Part shown: in pieces, positions 1-10,502 of the stretch
Layout: each line of letters opens with the position of its first letter
How positions within the stretch are numbered: the first letter of the stretch is position 1
Source of the DNA: Circinella minor
Taxonomy: Eukaryota; Mucoromycota; Mucoromycetes; Mucorales; Lichtheimiaceae
Assembly (NCBI GenBank): GCA_016758965.1
Contig: JAEPRB010000449.1
Coordinates: forward strand, 1 to 20,343
DNA: 20,343 nt
Direction: 5' to 3'
Made by a program: the position numbers and the translations under genes
The notes under the pieces: generated by a model
What the model was told of the DNA's origin: nothing
The model's database searches: none
The model's input: only the letters and a program-made list of their open reading frames with translations

Positions 1-1
1 T

Positions 2-187
2 TCAAGTTCAAAAATTATTCCTACTCAAACAGCTAATAAGGCACAACGCCATAATTATAACAAAAACCATGGTACCAAAAATAATCGTTATAAAATTAGC
101 AACAGTAGAAATAATAATAAAAGACGTTGGGTAACAATACCTTCATCATCCTTAAGACGTAGCAAACGCTTAAGAACACTGCAGTAA
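2..187 (+). CDS. C-terminal fragment of an unidentified basic protein (5' end outside window)
   Basis: A frame is open from the window edge for 61 codons and closes with TAA at 185-187. The encoded tail is rich in Asn, Lys and Arg and ends in a strongly basic stretch (RRSKRLRTLQ), which could act as a nuclear localisation or nucleic-acid-binding tail. No domain is recognisable. An AATAAA follows directly after the stop, as expected for a genuine 3' end, and the composition differs from the AT-rich low-complexity DNA downstream. There is no start codon in the window, so the real gene lies to the left. It may be a host gene or the end of another transposon protein; I cannot decide which. Confidence 0.5.
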   Translation, partial: SSSKIIPTQTANKAQRHNYNKNHGTKNNRYKISNSRNNNKRRWVTIPSSSLRRSKRLRTLQ

Positions 188-192
188 ATAAA
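187..192 (+). terminator. Putative polyadenylation signal AATAAA
   Basis: A canonical AATAAA overlaps the last base of the TAA that closes the preceding frame. In such AT-rich DNA the hexamer occurs often by chance; its position is the only support. Confidence 0.3.
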
Positions 193-195
193 GAC

Positions 196-470
196 GCACT
201 CTTCTCAGAGAACACGTAAAATTCTCCTACAGAATAACGTATACTTTCTTTCAAAGTAAGGATGCACTCTTCTAAGAGAACATGTGAAATTCTTCTACAG
301 AATAACGTACACTTTTCTTTCAAAGTAACAATGCACTCTCCTAAGAGAACACGTAAAACTTTTATGCAAAGTAACGTAAACTTTCCTTTCAAAGTAATAG
401 TGAACTCTTCTCAGAGAACGCACACACTTTTCTGTTCTGCAAAGATAACGCACACTTTACACAAAGTCAT
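196..470 (+). repeat. Tandem repeat, four diverged 68-69 bp units
   Basis: Units begin at about 196, 264, 333 and 402, each opening with a variant of GCACTCTTCTAAGAGAAC and closing with a variant of CTTTCTTTCAAAGTAA. Each unit contains short self-complementary words (TCTCAGAGA, ATTCT..AGAAT, CTTTC..AAAG), so the array could form a series of small hairpins. Units 1-3 are close copies and unit 4 is more diverged. Short frames crossing the array on both strands are by-products of the repeat. Confidence 0.85.
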
Positions 471-1699
471 TACCATCATACTTGTTGTCACAACAGAGAT
501 AATATTCTTTTACAGAATTATGCTCTACCTGGCAGGGGGTGATGTGGTGAACCACCATAATAACACATATATTCCATCCATTCATGAATAATCGGTCAAA
601 CATCATTCCGTCAAGGATGAAAGATATAACCAATTAAACACTATTATTTATTTTGATTCGTTGTTATTATTAATCCGGATAATAAAGGAACATCAAAGAA
701 AGAATGAGATTATTAATAACTGTCATAAACGGTTTCAGAGAATGATCTAGAATTAATATTTATAATAGAACAAATATAATAGGTCCTCTCATCCATTCGT
801 ATAAAACATAGTTTAGCCATGATCGGATAAAATAAGATAGTTACATAATTTAGAAAAGATATAAAAGAGTAGTTATTTTATTTCAGGAATAAACAGATTC
901 TCAACTATATTTACTTTAGTCCTATCTTTCTATTTTACTACTCGTATTTATCTCAAAGTAGATGGTAGAGTATTGTGTTGTTACAGCTCATTCGAATCAT
1001 TTTTAATAGAATAAAAAGAAATTATAATAAATTCCGAGTTAAAGATTCAAGAGAAAAAGAAATAAAAGGGCGGTTTTTTATTTCTAAGAAATTCAATAGG
1101 TCAAATATGTACGTAGTCAGGAACTGAGTTTATTTTAAATAAAATGAAGAGTGTGAAAGAATTGTTATTTTGCAAGGAAGAGAAGAAACTATCCTATTTA
1201 TACTAGTTATTTAAGTATATATTTTTTTAATCCGAATCCAATTTGAAGTAAAAATGGACAAAGATAAATTTAATTATTACTTCTTGTAAATAAAATACTT
1301 CCGGTACTAGTTTATTTAATATAATGAGAATACGTAGTACTATAATAATAATAAAGTTGTTATATTGATAAAAAAATATAAGAGCGAGGAAAAGAGAAAG
1401 AGAAAGAGATACAAAACCCAAAGAGAGAGGTAACAATATGAAAAAAAAAGAAATCTATTAGGAATTATGTTTTTTGTTTGTGTTTGTGTTTATGTTTGTG
1501 TTTATGGTTTTTTTTTGCTTTTTTTTTTTTTTTTTTTTTGTAAATTTGTTTTGCTACGATTGTATAGATTATGGAAAGTTGTACGTATGTAAGTAGTATG
1601 TAGTAATCGGGGGAGTAGATAATGAAAATATTGGAGCTTAATAATTGAAAGTACAGTAATGAGAAATGAGTAATTGAAATAATAAATAAAAAGAAATCA
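471..1699. other. AT-rich intergenic DNA with simple-sequence tracts
   Basis: No supportable gene is seen on either strand. The stretch holds a purine tract of AGAGAAAG-type words at about 1382-1431, a (TTTGTG)-like run at about 1463-1510 and a long T tract at about 1511-1540. The last part leads into the 3' side of the Crypton relic, so the downstream end of that element may lie in here; no boundary repeat was recognised. Confidence 0.6.
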
Positions 1700-3954
1700 C
1701 TATTGTTCTTTATGTTGTTCTGATATTTTTTTGGTTAGTTTGTCTATACTTATTTTTAAATCACGTCTTGTATCTTCCAAGACTTGTGCTGCATCAGAAA
1801 AAGAGATATGCCGATCATTTGCTATTCTCTTTACTTCTTCATAAATTATCTTCCTTCTGCTGAAGAACCTTGACTCTGTACTATTCTTTCTCCACTTCGT
1901 CTTATATTTATCTTCAAGGCTTCGAACAGAAGGATTCCCTACAACTCCATGGTCATATTCACGCCATACATCAGTAACTGTACAAAACTTTCGATTTAAA
2001 GTGTACTGTGGAGGAGATGATGATGATAGTGATGATGATGGTAGAGAGGGACTATCATCTGCAAAAATATGGTCACTGCTATCTTGGGCTACCTCTCCTG
2101 CCGTAGTAATCATACCTTGTTCATGGAAGTTTGTAGGAGTTCGCGATAAGTACAGTGAATTTGAAAAAATGCCATTCACAGCTTCCGTGACATTTGCAAA
2201 TCCTGCTTGTTGTGATGCATTCAGATTATTAATGGTGTTTTTAATACCATCAATGTCACCCGATATATTTCTGAGTGATGCTCACAGGATGTTGGTGAGA
2301 TGGGGCAAGACCCGTTCAATCTGCACATTGAGCGGCTCTTCTGCTTCATTAACACTTACAAGCTGAGAAGAGAGGTCAATCTCATATTGCTTGTATAATG
2401 GATTATCAAAGATCGCATAGCTCCACAGAAAATGAGTAGGGTGCTGCTGCTTTAATACAACAGAGTCCTTAATATTTAAAAATAGTCAAGTTAGAAAATC
2501 AAATCAATAATAGCACAATTATGTATAGTATATAGAAGTTATTACCTGCAAGAAAACAATGCATAAATATTTTAAAAGTACTAAAAAATTTGGACCAGCC
2601 AAATCTTTTTGTACGGCACCACGTTCAAACATATTTTTCCAATATTCTATCTTGGGGAATATGAGTCTTTGCAACTCCTAAGGTGGGTCTACTGCAGAAC
2701 GTGGCAACCAGAAAGCACTAGCTTTTTGTGAATAAAAACCAGCTAATGCATGCATAGCTTGCTTTAGCAAGCTTGTCAGGTAGCATCCCACCATTCTATC
2801 AGAGCCCCATCTCCCAATTCGCCGCTGCTCATTATCTGGAACGTCCTGGTCCGCAATAGCGCGAAGAGTACTTCCTCGGTTTATGTGTGTTATTTTGCTC
2901 AAGTTAACACCAACTGCATTAAGCGCTTCCATATAGCCATCCCGCTGAGTATTGTAGGTAATTGGTTTGGTATGATCTAATCCTTTTAGAACATGGATAT
3001 CGTATCAATCTTGACGTGCTGTGAACTCAGGGAATGACTCATTTTCCATGTGCCACCTGCAAAAAAAATGGAAGGCCATAGCGCCTAATAGGCACACCTC
3101 TACACTGCGGTGTCATATAGCAGCACCATACTCTAAACGCCCATGTTGGTTTGTCTTCCCCTTATTCATTGTAATAACAAGCGAGATGCACTTAGATGGT
3201 CCTTCATCCGCAAGTTCAGTAGAGAACAAATCAGGCAATTGCATCATCCGCTTGGTTTCGCCACGACCAAGGATAGCATGTCCCAATAAAAAATCCAATC
3301 GGTTGCGTAAATGATGCGGTGTGTTACGATTGAACTGGTATCGAGAAATAAGTCTCAATTCATCAAGAGTATAACCATCGTTGATGGTGTTAGTACCACG
3401 ATCTTCATATTCAATTCTTCGTCTGATAGCATTTTCTCGGTCGTAATCACTGAGAAGGTTTTTAACAAGAGTACCACGAGCTGGTGGATTCTTGTTACCA
3501 AGTACAGCAGCCTGTACAGTTTGTAATGCTCCAACGGCCTTGGCATATCCTGCTAAGGATTCTTTTCCCAGTCGCTTAGCTTTACCATCTGGTAATTTAC
3601 TTCTTTTATTTTTAATATTGCCAGTTCTCGACACTTCTCTTAAGAAAGCAACCAGTTTGGCTTCACTGACAGTGTTTCCATCCTCAAATTCTTGTTTGGC
3701 ACACCACACCTATATTATTACATCATACAAAAAAAAATATCATAGAAAATGCATAAATTATCAAGTAGTAAATTATCTACTATTAAAATTACAATCACAG
3801 AAAAACTACAACGAACCTCCCAGTGAGCTTGACGCAATTTATATAAATTTTTTGTATTCAAAGATAAATTTCCAAGGTGCTTCTCCATAGCCTCCTTGAC
3901 CATTTTTTCAAGATATGATTGATTACGATTGTTGATAGTTGAAGATGAAGACAT
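1700..3954 (-). pseudogene. Crypton tyrosine recombinase with C-terminal GCR1_C-like DNA-binding domain, inactivated
   Basis: Three exons are proposed on the minus strand: 3954-3817, 3709-2546 and 2467-1700. The introns are 3816-3710 (GTTCGT..AG) and 2545-2468 (GTAATA..AG), both phase 0, and the frame is kept across each. Together they encode about 689 residues. The tyrosine recombinase tetrad is visible: Arg in GHAILGRGETKR (about residue 195), His and Arg in THINRG (about 321 and 324) and the nucleophile Tyr in MVGCYLTSL (about 356). The C-terminal segment FCTVTDVWREYDHGVVGNPS with following WRK..SRRK matches the GCR1_C DNA-binding fold found in fungal Cryptons. Cryptons move by site-specific recombination of a circular intermediate and lack inverted repeats. 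Four in-frame stops, at 3113-3115, 3005-3007, 2678-2680 and 2282-2284, show that this copy is dead. Start ATG 3954 is the first in frame. The element ends were not found. Confidence 0.85.
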
Positions 3955-3992
3955 GATAAATTTAATGGAAGTAAATAATACAAGAAAAAAGC

Positions 3993-3993
<1 letters not shown>

Positions 3994-4023
<30 letters not shown>
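3994..4023 (+). repeat. Poly-A tract of 30 bases
   Basis: An uninterrupted A run lies just upstream (in gene sense) of the Crypton start codon. It may be simple replication slippage or mark the tail of an old retroposed insertion; no target duplication was identified. Confidence 0.9.
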
Positions 4024-4025
<2 letters not shown>

Positions 4026-4095
4026 TTATTTTAATAGTTCTTTATGGATATTAAGTGGGGTTTATCAAATAAGACCCGCATTGAAAAATACCACA

Positions 4096-4135
4096 GGTAT
4101 TTTCAGCGGTTTCTATGTCGCCGCTGCAAAATACC
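4096..4135 (+). repeat. GC-rich hairpin in an AT-rich spacer
   Basis: Arm GGTATTTTCAGCGG (4096-4109) pairs with CCGCTGCAAAATACC (4121-4135) with a single bulged base and an 11-nt loop. A smaller self-complementary word, AATACCACAGGTATT, sits at its left edge, and GGGTTTATC/ATAAGACCC lies at about 4059-4078. This nested-hairpin layout is typical of terminal parts of small non-autonomous DNA elements. No matching second end was found. Confidence 0.6.
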
Positions 4136-4319
4136 ATGTAATTTTTTTAGTCCCAAGCCAAAATTAATTCAAGACCCAATCTTAATTTTTCAGACCCAAA
4201 CCCAAAATACTGTTGTTGTAGTAGCCATAAATACTAGTAGTGACTCTACTTTTCCTTTTTTATCCATTTGTGATACTTCTTTTGTAAATGTATTTTATCT
4301 TTATATTGCTACATAGTTA

Positions 4320-4560
4320 ATCCATATTACTGTCACATCATCATAATAATTATTCGAACATATAGTCAACCCTTAGTCATAAACATATATATTATTATTA
4401 TTAGTTTATCATATATCTTATTAATAGTTTAGAAAATATATAAATACCCCTTCACATTTCATATAATCAACCTCTTCCCGCTTCGCTTCGCTCGGCTAAA
4501 TGAGCCCCTTCACTTCGCTTCGGGTCATTTAATGGCATACAGTTTCGCTGTGCATTCATT
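4320..4560 (+). promoter_or_regulatory. TATA-like promoter patch with hairpin-rich GC island; possible LTR or SINE scrap
   Basis: A TATA-type word, TATATAAATACCCC, ends near 4450. It is followed after about 35 bp by an island rich in CTTCG and TTCGC words (4480-4560) with local inverted repeats such as TAAATGA..TCATTTA and CAG-TTTCG-CTG. A segment starting TGTCACATCATC near 4332 could be an LTR 5' end, but no matching TG..CA ends or target duplication are seen. A very similar word, TATAAATAACCCC, recurs at 7705-7717. The identity is inference only. Confidence 0.3.
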
Positions 4561-4580
4561 ATAGAAAAAGTGCTGTTTCC

Positions 4581-4680
4581 GAGGTTGTGGAAAAAGAATG
4601 CTTTATTTGAGGTTGTGGAAGAGAAATGCTTTATATGAGGTTATGGAAAAAAATGCTTTATGAGTTTGTAGAAAGAAAAT
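4581..4680 (+). repeat. Short tandem repeat, about 3.5 units of 28 bp
   Basis: Units start at 4581, 4609 and 4637 with GAGGTTGTGG or GAGGTTATGG and contain AATGCTTTAT. The third unit is 24 bp and the fourth is partial and diverged (TGAGTTTGTAGAAAG). Confidence 0.8.
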
Positions 4681-5406
4681 AATCTACTTTAAGAAAACAA
4701 CTTTTTTTTTCCTTTCTTTTTTATCATTTTACTTATCTTAGTTTACCACAAAATTTAACTATGATAGCCTGACCTATTATTTATACACTAAATGATGTTA
4801 AACTATTAATTTGTTATGTTGTATATTAATAATTATTGAGGAGAGAAAAACAAAAAATACGTAATTGTAAAAAAGAAAATATACTGAAGAAAGAAACAAA
4901 AAATATATGACAGTGAATATGAGCATGAAAAGTCTAAGTTGTAGTAGATGTAGTAGTAGAAGATGTAGTACCCAGAAAGCCACATTAACACCATGGGAAC
5001 TAATCATTAAGTATTAGCTAAAAATTATATTTAATAAAGAAATGTTATATTAAATTGAGAACACATAATGGCCTGAACAACACCATCAGCCATTATCTCT
5101 AGATCTCATTATCAAGCATGGCGTTGTCCTTTTGTCCTAGCCAGAGAAGGGAAATGCTCATTACCATTCTGCTGGTATTATTAATATATAAAAATTTGTT
5201 TATTTATCTTATAATTTTATTATCTAATATCCTTTTTTTCAATCTATTAAAAAATATTATAATTAAAATTTTTTAAAAAAAATCAAATTGAATTATTAAA
5301 TTATTATAAATGAAACATAAAATATATAAATAATATTCTTAAGATATATATTCAATATTATTATTAGGTTTATAACATATATGATACCATATTCTATCAT
5401 TAATGA
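4681..5406. other. AT-rich spacer, no gene seen
   Basis: Mostly low-complexity AT. A slightly GC-richer patch at about 5056-5180 begins TGAGAACACATAATGG and may be debris of an LTR or of a minus-strand transposon gene, but every frame through it is short and interrupted. Confidence 0.5.
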
Positions 5407-5808
5407 TATTCTCCTATAAATGACGCACAAAACCCACAATCTTCCGCTACATCTAACATAGACATTACATCAACTTTTAGACAATATGCTTTCACCAGTC
5501 AACAGACATCAAACTGGGAGCCATCAAACACTATTAGACCTCCCACGGGAAATCAATGGATGCAGGTGAGAAACGCCCTAAACGATATAAAAATAGACTC
5601 GCCATCAGAAGAAGCAAGAAATAAAATCAATAAAAATACTTCGCCTTTTCCACCAAAAGTTCTACCTCACACCAGATCAGCTGAGAAATTGATAGAACAA
5701 AACAAAGTATTTTCTTAGGAAAATGGTGAAAACAGTAAAAATAAGGAACCAAAGAAGTATCAAAAAAGGCAATTGCTATGGAAAAACAAAATTAGTACCT
5801 CGTCATGA
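5407..5808 (+). pseudogene. Relic of an unidentified protein-coding sequence, probably transposon-derived
   Basis: One plus-strand frame stays open for 103 codons from 5407 to a TAG at 5716-5718 and then another 29 codons to TGA at 5806-5808. It has no ATG near its left edge. The translation is non-repetitive, polar and rich in Asn, Gln, Ser and Pro (for example TSTFRQYAFTSQQTSNWEPS, then QWMQVRNALNDIKID), unlike surrounding low-complexity DNA, with a basic KKYQKRQLLWKNK end. This resembles the linker or nucleocapsid-like parts of retrotransposon gag or ORF1 proteins, but there is no diagnostic motif and the assignment is a guess. The internal TAG could come from CAG. Confidence 0.4.
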
Positions 5809-5839
5809 AACATTATCAATAAAGAACTAGGGATCTTAG

Positions 5840-6000
5840 TACAATCCGGATTTATAAACCAATCCGTTTTTCATATGGATTGGATCGATTTTGGATTGTG
5901 TCTCAACAGATTCGGATCAGATTCGGATTGTAATTCTACAATCTGGACTGTAAACGGATTGAGATCTATAGATCCATCAGATTTTTCTGATCCGTCATTA
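5840..6000 (+). repeat. Patch enriched in GGATT/AATCC words
   Basis: Many copies of GGATT, CGGATT and GGATC, plus the complement AATCC, are crowded into about 160 bp (for example GATTCGGATCAGATTCGGATT). The spacing is irregular, so this looks like a degraded minisatellite instead of a clean tandem array. Confidence 0.5.
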
Positions 6001-6490
6001 TAATTATAGAGTAATGGATCAAAGTTTTAACAATGCTGTGATAAGGTATATATTCAAATAAAAAAGAGAGTAACTATATTTTACAGAAAATTTAAGTTTT
6101 TGTATATTATTATATACTTGAATAGAGCAGTTGAAAAGAAAAGTAGTAATGGCTTTAATATAGAAAAAAAATATCTGAAAAGAAAAAAACAAAAATTGAA
6201 GATTAAAAAGAGAGATTAATGAACTTAATTATTATTTTTATTAATCTAGTGATGATAAAGAAGATTATGAACTTTTATATGGTTATAAACAGAAAAAGTA
6301 AACTTAAAAATTATTAGTTATTATTATTAATGTTAAGGTGTAGTGATTAGTCATATAAGCTTACAACGGATCTGACAATTATTGACACAGAGTGTGTGAG
6401 GTTTTGCAGCCTTATACCTCTGGATCTTAGTCGAGATATTCGACCGTGATTTGATTGGCTCTGATGGTAGATTGTTCTGCCTGTCTGTGT
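6001..6490. other. Spacer, no gene seen
   Basis: AT-rich to 6350. A more complex, GC-richer segment lies at about 6360-6500 (ACAACGGATCTGACAATTATTG through GATTGGCTCTGATGG), with no usable frame and no tRNA-like A/B boxes that I could recognise. Confidence 0.4.
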
Positions 6491-7140
6491 CGATTGTAGA
6501 CCCTTTTTTTATATTTTCTTAATTTTCCTTTTTCAACTACCTCTTTGAAGCTTTATCTTAATTATTTTTATTTATCCTTATTCTTTTATTTGAGAATTTG
6601 ACTCTACTCTACTCTTTTATTATCTGTTTCCCTAACAATTATCCTTCTTATGCTATTTATTTTTCTTTATATTTTTCTTTATCACACCTTGAACTTTAAC
6701 ACATCTTCCCTTCAACTTTCTTTACATAACTTTATTTCAAACGTCCCTCTTATTCACCATAATTATTATCACTGCTCATTTATTTCGCTCAACTCTATTT
6801 TCTTGAACTTTATTATTTTCTATTCTGTTGCCATCAATCCCTCATCTCGTTCATATACTTTTTTTTAACTTTATTTTTTCTTCTAACTTTATTTCTTTTC
6901 GAACTTTATTATTTCATTACTCTGTTGTCATCTACTTTTGTCCCACTCGTTTATTTTTCCAACTTTATTCTTACTATCCTGTTGTCATTTTTACCATCAT
7001 GTATTCCTCCTCCTCTCAGTGTCTCAGTGATTATCTCATTTTTGTATAGAACCTTGTTATATTTCTTCTACTTCTGACATCTCTGTTGTCTTCACCCATT
7101 GTTACGCCCTATTTTTTACTAATAAAAGTTTTATTTATTT
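6490..7140 (+). repeat. Pyrimidine-rich stretch with degenerate repeats
   Basis: The plus strand is overwhelmingly T and C for about 650 bp. Within it the word AACTTTATT recurs about every 30-60 bp, and a block with CTGTTGTCATC or CTGTTGCCATC recurs at about 6825, 6920 and 6978, often followed by a CTCGTT word. Frames that stay open here reflect the lack of A in TAA/TAG/TGA context, not coding. Confidence 0.6.
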
Positions 7141-7145
7141 ATTGT

Positions 7146-7543
7146 TTTTTTCCAATCGATTTGCGCACACAATTTTTTTTTGTGCCCCGAGATTTTTTTT
7201 TGCGTATCCTTATTTTTTTTTGCATACATTTTTTTTTTTGCGCATTGAATTTCCAAGTTTGCGTATATAAAAAAACAGTTTATTCATAGTACACTTTACT
7301 AAAGCATTGGCTTAAGAGCCAAATACCTATCAAAAAATGAAGCAGAGTGCCTGATCCAGTTCTGACAGTCCTCTACATTAACCTGCTTTGAAGACTCAAC
7401 AATTCTAGCACTTATATACGCAAACTTGGAAATTCAATGCGCAAAAAAAAAAAAAATTATACACAAAAAATTAAAAAAATGTACGCAAAAAAAAAATCTT
7501 AGGGCACAAAAAAAAATTGTGTGTGCAAATCGATTGGAAAAAA
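7146..7543. mobile_element. Inverted-repeat (foldback-like) element built of T-tract units
   Basis: The left arm, 7146-7268, is the reverse complement of the right arm, 7414-7543, with slippage in the homopolymers; a 145-bp unrelated loop separates them. Each arm contains about five 19-20 bp units made of a GCGCA/GTGCC/GCGTA/GCATA head and a run of 8-12 T (or A on the other arm). The tips are TTTTTTCCAATCGATTTGCG and its complement. No target-site duplication is evident. It codes for nothing and would fold into one long hairpin if transcribed. Confidence 0.75.
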
Positions 7544-8080
7544 CCAATATCATTATTTCCATATATATTATATTCATTGAGATTTCTTCATTGAATGAAA
7601 TTATCTCATCAAAGATAACAACTTTTGTTTTCTGATTTATTTCTTTTTCTTATTATTTAGTAACAATTTCACTGTTGTGTGAATTCTCTTCACTTATAGT
7701 TTAGTATAAATAACCCCTTCAATTTTAGTTTCCAAAAGATCTTTAGTTCACAGTTCACACAATTCACTCTTATTTTATTCTTATTTTATTATCAATATCT
7801 TCTTTTCAAATCAAAGTCAATAAATAAACAAATTATTATTATCACTCTCATTATTTTGATCAATTGAGAATTTATTATTTACTATCATTATTAGTAGTTT
7901 CAGCATATAAAGACCGAAAACGTGAACTCCCACTTCAGTATATAGTTTTAGTGACACAAACAGACATAAAGTCTTCTATTAAAATATATTTTTACTTGCT
8001 TAACCCCTACGTTTCTCTTTTAACGTTACTCCGAAGGTCTTGCTACAAACGAAACGTAACACCGTATCCACCCTTTTTTT
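7544..8080 (+). promoter_or_regulatory. Spacer with promoter-like segment; possible LTR remnant
   Basis: No supportable gene. A TATA-type word, TATAAATAACCCC (7705-7717), is followed by a pyrimidine-rich segment and AATAAA words (about 7820-7830), an order seen in retrotransposon LTRs. An uninterrupted frame at 7864-8088 has no recognisable domain. The right edge runs into the MULE terminus at a T tract. Confidence 0.25.
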
Positions 8081-8507
8081 TTATTTAGGTTCCCATAATC
8101 ACGAACAACAGCTATACAACAAAAACGCACATTTGAGGTAAATATATGAAGGGGAACACTTATTTCTTTTATGGTACATAGCGTAATGTAAAGGGGGTGT
8201 GTATAAAAGAACACAGATCGAAATAGGACATCGATTAAAAGGACACAGACTTTTTTTTTGTATACTTAACTAAAGCTTGCCATTTTTTTTATTCATACAG
8301 AGTCGATCGTTCTCTTTTTTTTCCATATGACAACCGCAACAGTACTGCCATGTCATCTATCAAACGAAATAAGATTAGAAGAATATGTTTGTGCTTTTTG
8401 AATTAGAGAGCAACATAGTTTCTTTTATACATAATTCAGGCATCAAAAATAATAAAAAAAGTAGTATACACATTTTTCGGTATATATAAAATGGAGCAAT
8501 ACATATG
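8081..8507 (+). repeat. Left terminal inverted repeat of the MULE
   Basis: This is the reverse complement of 12898-13326, with only scattered substitutions and small indels. Both carry the same landmarks: CCCATAATCACGAACAACAG, the GATCG..GTCCTATTTCGAT block, CGATCGACTCTGTATG (or complement) and ATAATTCAGGCA near the inner edge. Long TIRs are typical of MULEs. The frame visible across it is a repeat by-product, since an equivalent one appears in the other copy. Confidence 0.9.
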
Positions 8508-8555
8508 GATGATTTATTTGTGTAGGATCTTGTTTAATGTGTAATATATATAGAA

Positions 8556-8580
8556 TAAAAAGAAAGAAAGAAAAAGAAAG

Positions 8581-8617
<37 letters not shown>

Positions 8618-8624
8618 AGAAAAA
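8556..8624 (+). repeat. AAAG/GA microsatellite
   Basis: AAAGAAAG-type repeats pass into a clean (GA)n run at about 8586-8610, just beyond the transposase stop codon. It probably lies in the 3' untranslated region of the MULE gene. Confidence 0.9.
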
Positions 8625-9891
8625 CACATGTATGCTGTTATTGGCGTTGGGTATTATTGTGTCTAGTTCGATCATAGCATTGAAGCATTGTTTGATGAAG
8701 CAAGACTAACTCTCTGACTTGTTGAGCATATTGGTGCGCTTCTTCTTGTGAGATTGTAGACAGATTCAACACACGATTGCGATCATGGTGGAGGGCGGTA
8801 TATGATTGCGAAATAAGTTGCAAGTTGCTTTGTACATCATCAAGAATGTCAACATCTTCATTTCTAGTTTCACCATCTTGTTGGACTTCGGTAATTGGTA
8901 TGCGTTCAGGTTCATTCAGCTCACCGTGTTGGATATAAGTTGCTTGAACAATTACATCTAAGGCATTATTTTGCTCTGATTCGAAAGATGGTTGCATATT
9001 TGTAAATCGTTTTAATAGATAAATATGCTTACAAGGCACACATCTATCAATAAAATCTTGACAAGTACATGACTCAATAAGCATGGCATTATTGACGACT
9101 ACATCATATACTGGAGTTGATCGTGTTGCGCGAGGAGTAAATGCTCTCACTTTTCAATTACCTACCATTGGGCTACTACTGTTTTCACCCTCAGGATTAT
9201 GGATCATTGCCGAAATTTCACGAGCTGGTACAAGAGATGCACGAAATTGTCGTTGTGATTATTGATTTTCCAAAGGACCCATATGACCATTATTGTTCAA
9301 AATACGTTCCTCTTCATTTTCAAAATAGAATTCTACTTCATGTGTCAGGACAAAGATAAGTTGATCAAGTTGTTTGTTGCGTACATGTTTAAGATAATTA
9401 ACCTTAAGCTGACCATGCTATAATTCAATAAAGTTGTCTGTCATCATAGCTCTATTTCTACGATCAATAAATGCATATGCCCAATGTTGAATGATGCCCT
9501 CTGCAATCCAGAATCGGTCAAAATAGTCAAGAAATGTATGTTGGTTATAAAATTGTATCTTAAATTCTTCAATTAAATTATACATTGTGTCAACATCATC
9601 TTCACGTAAAATCGATTTTGATTCATTCATCATTGTATGGTATTCTTAAAGTTCTTGTTGACTATAAGATCCATCTAGTGTTACTTTTTCTTTTAATTTA
9701 CGATTCCATGCTTGAACAACATGGAATGCACAATAATGAATTCTTGCAGCTGGGAAAACGTTTTGAATTGCATTTACTTCAGGGATGCTGCAATCAATAG
9801 TCATTTGCTGGATCGTCATACTACATGTATCATGCAAAAAATATAACCATTGGCGAATAGGGCCTACAGAATGGTTATTTGGAAACATGTA

Positions 9892-9900
9892 GGCAACAGG
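9892..9900 (+). repeat. Target-site duplication GGCAACAGG, left copy
   Basis: Identical to 10503-10511. Read on the minus strand it is the Pro-Val-Ala of the transposase; joining the frame across it restores continuous MULE-domain sequence. Confidence 0.93.
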
Positions 9901-10502
9901 CAAAATACTTATTTGCCCCCGGATTTAAGAGTTGGGGTTTTGCTCTTCCCCCTTTCAAAATTGCCGATTTTATTAAAAGTCAGATATGCATTGGCGTAAT
10001 ATAGCTTTATGTTGGTGTAGGAGAAACATATTTAAATCACAACTGCCATAAGAAATAAAAAGAAAACTCTGAAAAAACCAAGTGTTAGTAAAATGTCCTT
10101 ATGTACCCTACACTTAACTCTTTTCCCCCACCTAATTTCTTTATTTTCAGTAGAGTATATAAATAAGAAATAGAAAAAATTGGTATTTTTAAAGAAATTA
10201 CTTATACTTCACTTTACTATGCAACTTATCTTTCATTCACATAGCTGAATCTCCAAATTTTTAAAACTAATGTGGGGGAAAAGAGTTAAGTGTAGGGTAC
10301 ATAAGGACATTTTACTAACACTTGGTTTTTTCAGAGTTTTCCTTTTATTTCTTATGGCAGTTGTGATTTAAATATGTTTCTCCTGCACCAACATAAAGCT
10401 ATATTACGCCAATGCATATCTGACTTTTAATAAAATCGGCAATTTTGAAGGGGGGAAGAGCAAAACCCTAACTCTTAAATCCGGGGGCGAATAAGTATTT
10501 TG
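9901..10502. mobile_element. 602-bp non-autonomous inverted-repeat element (MULE-type MITE) inside the transposase
   Basis: The 231-bp arms (9901-10131 and 10272-10502) are nearly perfect reverse complements, with about half a dozen differences, around a 140-bp AT-rich centre that includes a TATATAAATA word. The tips are CAAAATACTTATTTGCCCCC and its complement. The 9-bp flanks are identical, and 9 bp is the duplication length typical of Mutator-like elements. Its ends do not resemble those of the surrounding MULE, so a different family member presumably mobilised it. It has no coding capacity. The high arm identity and intact duplication indicate a recent insertion. Confidence 0.92.

Noticed and set aside
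262..591. Plus-strand 109-codon frame
   Set aside because: It consists mostly of translated 68-69 bp tandem units and changes character when the array ends.
6360..6480. Possible tRNA relic in the GC-richer patch
   Set aside because: No recognisable A and B boxes or cloverleaf pairing.
6650..7289. Several overlapping plus-strand frames
   Set aside because: They are open only because the strand is pyrimidine-rich; Phe/Leu/Ser composition and no domains.
8026..8214. Minus-strand frame of 62 codons
   Set aside because: It lies in the left MULE TIR and has a near-identical twin in the right TIR; it has no domain and is a repeat by-product.
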